Below are positions 61,846-64,000 of a stretch of DNA of 64,000 nucleotides, piece by piece. Both the position numbers and the translations under genes were made by a program. Below the pieces are notes generated by a model, which had not been told where the DNA came from, made no database searches, and worked only from the letters and a program-made list of their open reading frames with translations. This DNA is from an uncultured Clostridia bacterium. Its GTDB lineage: Bacteria; Bacillota; Clostridia; Lachnospirales; Lachnospiraceae. The stretch's first letter is position 1, and each line of letters starts with the position of its first letter. Location: the NCBI GenBank assembly GCA_947385955.1, contig CANDNA010000016.1:1-64000 (forward strand). Reading direction: 5' to 3'.

Positions 61846-61860
61846 CACAAAATATTTGTG
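61846..61860. repeat. Small inverted repeat upstream of the hicAB remnant
   Basis: A perfect CACAAA-ATA-TTTGTG inverted repeat. It lies 35 to 50 bases before the hicA remnant, where a HicB operator could be. A TATAAT (61891-61896) follows, but the only -35-like TTGTGT (61866-61871) is 19 bases away. Confidence 0.4.
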
Positions 61861-61896
61861 TATCGTTGTGTATTATCTTGATATATTCTGTATAAT

Positions 61897-62079
61897 ATTC
61901 CAAGGAACACAGCAATCAAAGAGCTGAACAACAGTGGCTGTCAGTTCAAACGGAGCGGCGGGAACCACGATATCTACTACAATCCACAAACGGGAGATTC
62001 CATTCCTTTAAAACGTGGTCATTTCGATGAAGATGATCTCCGCTACATACGCAGGGAAATCAAACAGGGCGAGCGGTAA
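61897..62079 (+). pseudogene. hicA: hicA toxin gene without a start codon
   Basis: Reading 61897-62079 gives IPRNTAIKELNNSGC, then QFKRSGGNHDIYYNPQTGDS and RGHFDEDDLRYIRREIKQGE, followed by TAA. This is a HicA mRNA interferase: the catalytic His is in GGNHDIYY. Members of this subgroup start with Met-Lys-Arg before this point. Here the place of the Met is ATT and the next codon CCA. No ATG, GTG or TTG and no ribosome site occurs between the in-frame stop at 61879-61881 and the HicA body. The toxin is probably not made. I judge it from my own translation and family memory. Confidence 0.75.
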
Positions 62080-62364
62080 ACCCTCCCTGCCGCAAGCGGA
62101 TGGCTCGTTGTGGCAGAGGATGAAGGAAACGAGATCCCGGCTCCCACCCCTCAGCATAAACTGGATATTCCGGAAAATGCCACCTGCTCCATCATCAGCA
62201 TTGATACATTCGCATACCGGTCTGCAACCGACATCAGAGCAGTCCGTAAAAATGTCTCACTTCCTGCATGGATGGCCACCCTGGCAGAAAAGCGCGGAGT
62301 GAACTGCTCTCAGGTTCTCCAGGACGGACTTATGCAGTTGCTCAATGTCAGTCATGCAAAATAA
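62080..62364 (+). pseudogene. hicB: hicB antitoxin gene, N-terminal half missing
   Basis: Directly after the hicA stop, in the same frame, the codons read TLPAASGWLVVAEDEGNEIP, then SIDTFAYRSATDIRAVRKNV and SLPAWMATLAEKRGVNCSQV, ending at a TAA at 62364. This is the C-terminal half of HicB: the end of the RNase H-like fold and the DNA-binding helix region. About 50-60 N-terminal codons of a normal HicB are absent. A GTG at 62110 could start an 84-residue remnant that keeps only the DNA-binding part. A terminator follows at 62416. Confidence 0.75.
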
Positions 62365-62415
62365 GTCTGAGGCCATCAACTATGAAATCCTTTTCTGATT
62401 TATCACAAAAGATAT

Positions 62416-62451
62416 AAAAGCAGCGGGATAATTCCGACTGCTTTTCTTTTT
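62416..62451 (+). terminator. Terminator after the hicAB remnant
   Basis: A stem AAAAGCAG/CTGCTTTT (62416-62423 with 62438-62445) is extended inside by CGG/CCG and followed by CTTTTTC. It lies about 50 bases after the hicB stop, so the transcription unit is kept even though the genes are broken. Confidence 0.8.
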
Positions 62452-62640
62452 CTCCACTCTTTTTATTTGCAGGCTTTTGTTTCATATGCCTCGGTTTTAC
62501 CGGGTTTGCTGATGTACTGCCCTCTTATCCTGTAGCGGACACAGGCGCAGTCTGCACACATCCTCTCCGGTCTGTTCCTCTGCATCCTGCACCTACCCTT
62601 TCCGTACTTATCTTTCCTGTGTCCTGAACCGGACGACGAA
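62452..62640. other. Intergenic stretch without a recognised gene
   Basis: This part of the 513-base gap between the hicB remnant and the XRE gene holds no open frame I can support on either strand. It is mixed in composition, with no repeat that I could see. Confidence 0.6.
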
Positions 62641-62647
62641 CCTGGCT

Positions 62648-62663
62648 GCCGGAGATCTCCGGC
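62648..62663. repeat. 16-base perfect palindrome upstream of the XRE promoter
   Basis: GCCGGAGATCTCCGGC is a perfect palindrome with no loop. It ends two bases before the -35 box of the XRE gene. That place suits an operator for a dimeric regulator, possibly the XRE protein itself. Confidence 0.8.
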
Positions 62664-62665
62664 TC

Positions 62666-62694
62666 TTGAGATTTGAAAAAAAATCTGATATGAT
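62666..62694 (+). promoter_or_regulatory. Promoter of the XRE gene with inverted repeat
   Basis: TTGAGA (62666-62671) and TATGAT (62689-62694) are 17 bases apart. GAGATT (62668-62673) and AATCTC (62695-62700) form an inverted repeat across the promoter, which would suit autorepression. The 5' region is about 175 bases long. Confidence 0.6.
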
Positions 62695-62877
62695 AATCTC
62701 GTTATTTTTGCAGTATCTACGGTCCTGCAAACGATAACTTTTGATCAAACACAGTATATCTCCTATAAAGGAGAATGTCAATAAAGACTACATAAACGGG
62801 TATTTTTCATCATATTCCGGCATGATCCGGGTAAAAGGGACTTTTATTCCAAATCTACGACAAAACAGGAGGCCGTA

Positions 62878-63291
62878 ATGGAACTGGATATGAACACCAT
62901 TGGTGCAAGAATCAAAGCCAGACGGAAAGAATTGGGGCTGACCCAGCTTGATATCAAAGCCGCTGCAGGTATATCGTCCGGGAATATCAGCGACATCGAA
63001 AACGGAAACCGCCTGCCGGCTGCCGCCACCCTGGTGCAGCTTTCGCTTGTCCTGCACTGCTCTGTGGACTGGATATTGACCGGGAATTTTCCTGTTCAGG
63101 AGAATATGCCCGGCTCTGCCCCACAGACACCGGAAGAGCAGACCCTTTTATATGAGTTTCGAAACTTATCCCCTGCTGACCAGGAAGAGCTTCTGGAAAT
63201 CCTGCAGATGAAACTCCGCAGGGCAAAAAAGGCAAACGGGGCAGGATCCTCCCCTTCAAATCCGGCCAGAAACGATAATCTGGCCGGATAA
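62878..63291 (+). CDS. XRE-family transcription regulator
   Basis: A 137-residue protein. Residues 5-68 form a lambda-repressor-type helix-turn-helix (IGARIKARRKELGLTQLDIK, then GISSGNISDIENGNRLPAAA). A linker and a helical segment (LSPADQEELLEILQMKLRRA) follow, and the end is a Ser/Pro/Asn tail. GGAGG is five bases before the ATG. Short regulators like this are common on mobile or accessory DNA; the target is unknown. It may bind the palindromes at its promoter. Confidence 0.88.
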   Translation: MELDMNTIGARIKARRKELGLTQLDIKAAAGISSGNISDIENGNRLPAAATLVQLSLVLHCSVDWILTGNFPVQENMPGSAPQTPEEQTLLYEFRNLSPADQEELLEILQMKLRRAKKANGAGSSPSNPARNDNLAG

Positions 63292-63300
63292 TCCAAAAGA

Positions 63301-64000
63301 TCATCCCCATCCGCCCATATGTTCAGGGTCAGCAGCCGGCTTTGCCGTCATTTCCACCCATCCGGGCCGGAAACCGCTCCGGATGGCATTTTTAACAGAT
63401 TTTACATTTGACCATGCCGCACAATAAAACGGAACAAACCCCCGTTCAAAGGTCTCCCTGGCAAGCCTGTTGGTAAGAGCGACGGCAATCCCCTGCCTTC
63501 TGTATTCCGGAAGCACATCCACTCCGATCTGCCACATCGTATCACAGTCTGCAGAACATCCCGCCAGCCCGATCAGCCTGCCCTTTTCAAAGGCTCCCAC
63601 TGCCAGCCTGTCCAGGGTTTTCCGGTCTGCACACAATGCATTTCCCCATTCCGGCAGATACAGATCTGCAAACTGCTCTGCCTCCAATATCCGGATCTCA
63701 TATGGACAGCTTCCACAGATGCGAAACACCTCATCCACATCCGGAAGAAAATAATCCGACATAAAACAGACCGCCGCCCCGGCTTTCTGCAATACCCTGT
63801 TGAGGGAATACAGCCCCGGAGTTTCAAAGCAGTGTGCAATATCGGAAATACTGTCAAGATACGCCCCGATCCCGCCCAGCAGATCTGCCCGGCCCGAAGC
63901 CACAATATTGGTTCCATAGGAAACCAGAGTACAGATATGAGGCAGCTCCAGGTAACGCCTGGCGAAACTGCTGGCAAAAGATTCAAAGACCCGGTTCTCC
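63301..64000 (-). CDS. GNAT-family acetyltransferase, 5' end cut by window edge
   Basis: The frame is open to the right edge, and about 233 residues are visible. The C-terminal half is a GNAT domain: AFEKGRLIGLAGCSADCDTM, the acetyl-CoA loop DVLPEYRRQGIAVALTNRLA, and WSNVKSVKNAIRSGFRPGWV. The N-terminal half (from ENRVFESFASSFARRYLEL) looks like a degenerate second domain of the same kind. The substrate is unknown. A GTG at 63903 is an internal codon, not the start. It is convergent with the XRE gene, nine bases apart. Confidence 0.82.
   Translation of the reverse strand, partial: ENRVFESFASSFARRYLELPHICTLVSYGTNIVASGRADLLGGIGAYLDSISDIAHCFETPGLYSLNRVLQKAGAAVCFMSDYFLPDVDEVFRICGSCPYEIRILEAEQFADLYLPEWGNALCADRKTLDRLAVGAFEKGRLIGLAGCSADCDTMWQIGVDVLPEYRRQGIAVALTNRLARETFERGFVPFYCAAWSNVKSVKNAIRSGFRPGWVEMTAKPAADPEHMGGWG

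Noticed and set aside
62452-62600. Short Cys-containing open frame on the minus strand of the gap
   Set aside because: It is under 30 residues with no family similarity, and I found no reason to think it is real.
63301-63903. GNAT gene as a complete 200-residue protein from a GTG at 63903
   Set aside because: The frame continues without a stop to the right edge, with plausible coding sequence, so the gene is cut by the window.

Overview
The window looks like chromosomal DNA of a flagellated, spore-forming Firmicute of the class Clostridia, most likely a Lachnospiraceae member. The evidence is the gene content (sigK, gpr, spoIIP, codY, a CheC/CheD/FliY chemotaxis set), TTGACA/TATAAT promoters with 16-17 base spacers, strong GGAGG ribosome sites, and the order topA-codY-flgB...sigD-...-rpsB-tsf. 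That order matches the Bacillus subtilis fla/che neighbourhood. Nearly all genes lie on the minus strand, so the text reads from right to left.

Region 1 (1-1420) is an accessory pair just past the tsf terminator: an XRE regulator overlapping a nucleotidyltransferase that runs off the left edge. It resembles a toxin-antitoxin or abortive-infection module. Region 2 (1449-3302) is rpsB-tsf with its own promoter and a leader of about 110 bases. The -35 box of that promoter sits in the terminator hairpin of the flagellar operon.

Region 3 (3320-38858) is one fla/che operon of 40 genes behind a sigma-A type promoter. It runs from rod and basal body (flgBC, fliE, fliF, fliG), through the export ATPase set (fliHIJ), hook (fliK, flgD, flgE), stator (motAB), C-ring (fliM, fliY), export gate (fliOPQR, flhBA) and placement factors (flhF, flhG), to chemotaxis (cheY, cheB, cheA, cheW, cheC, cheD) and sigD. 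The last four genes are a DUF342 protein, a 104-residue unknown, a membrane coiled-coil protein at the place where B. subtilis has swrB, and an MltG-like protein without a catalytic domain. No flagellin, cap, flgK/L, flgM, csrA or cheR gene is in the window.

Region 4 (38937-46602) holds codY, topA, dprA, a YifB-type ATPase gene, a solitary pilT, and sigK with an insertion in region 4. Region 5 (46697-52622) is hemW, lepA, spoIIP and gpr, then rpsT on the plus strand. Region 6 (52684-60874) has a GGDEF protein, an esterase-deoD pair, bioB-bioY under a BirA-type operator, a two-gene chromate transporter divergent from a LysR gene, and a MATE exporter. Region 7 (60875-64000) is accessory: a uracil-DNA glycosylase-like gene, a decayed hicAB pair (hicA lacks its start codon, hicB lacks its N-terminal half), an XRE regulator behind a palindrome-rich promoter, and a GNAT acetyltransferase cut by the right edge.

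No tRNA, rRNA, CRISPR array, transposase or known riboswitch was recognised. I found no plainly new multi-gene system. The best leads are the XRE-nucleotidyltransferase pair, the methionine-rich repeat inside FliY, the unnamed genes at the end of the motility operon, the sigK insertion and the broken hicAB.
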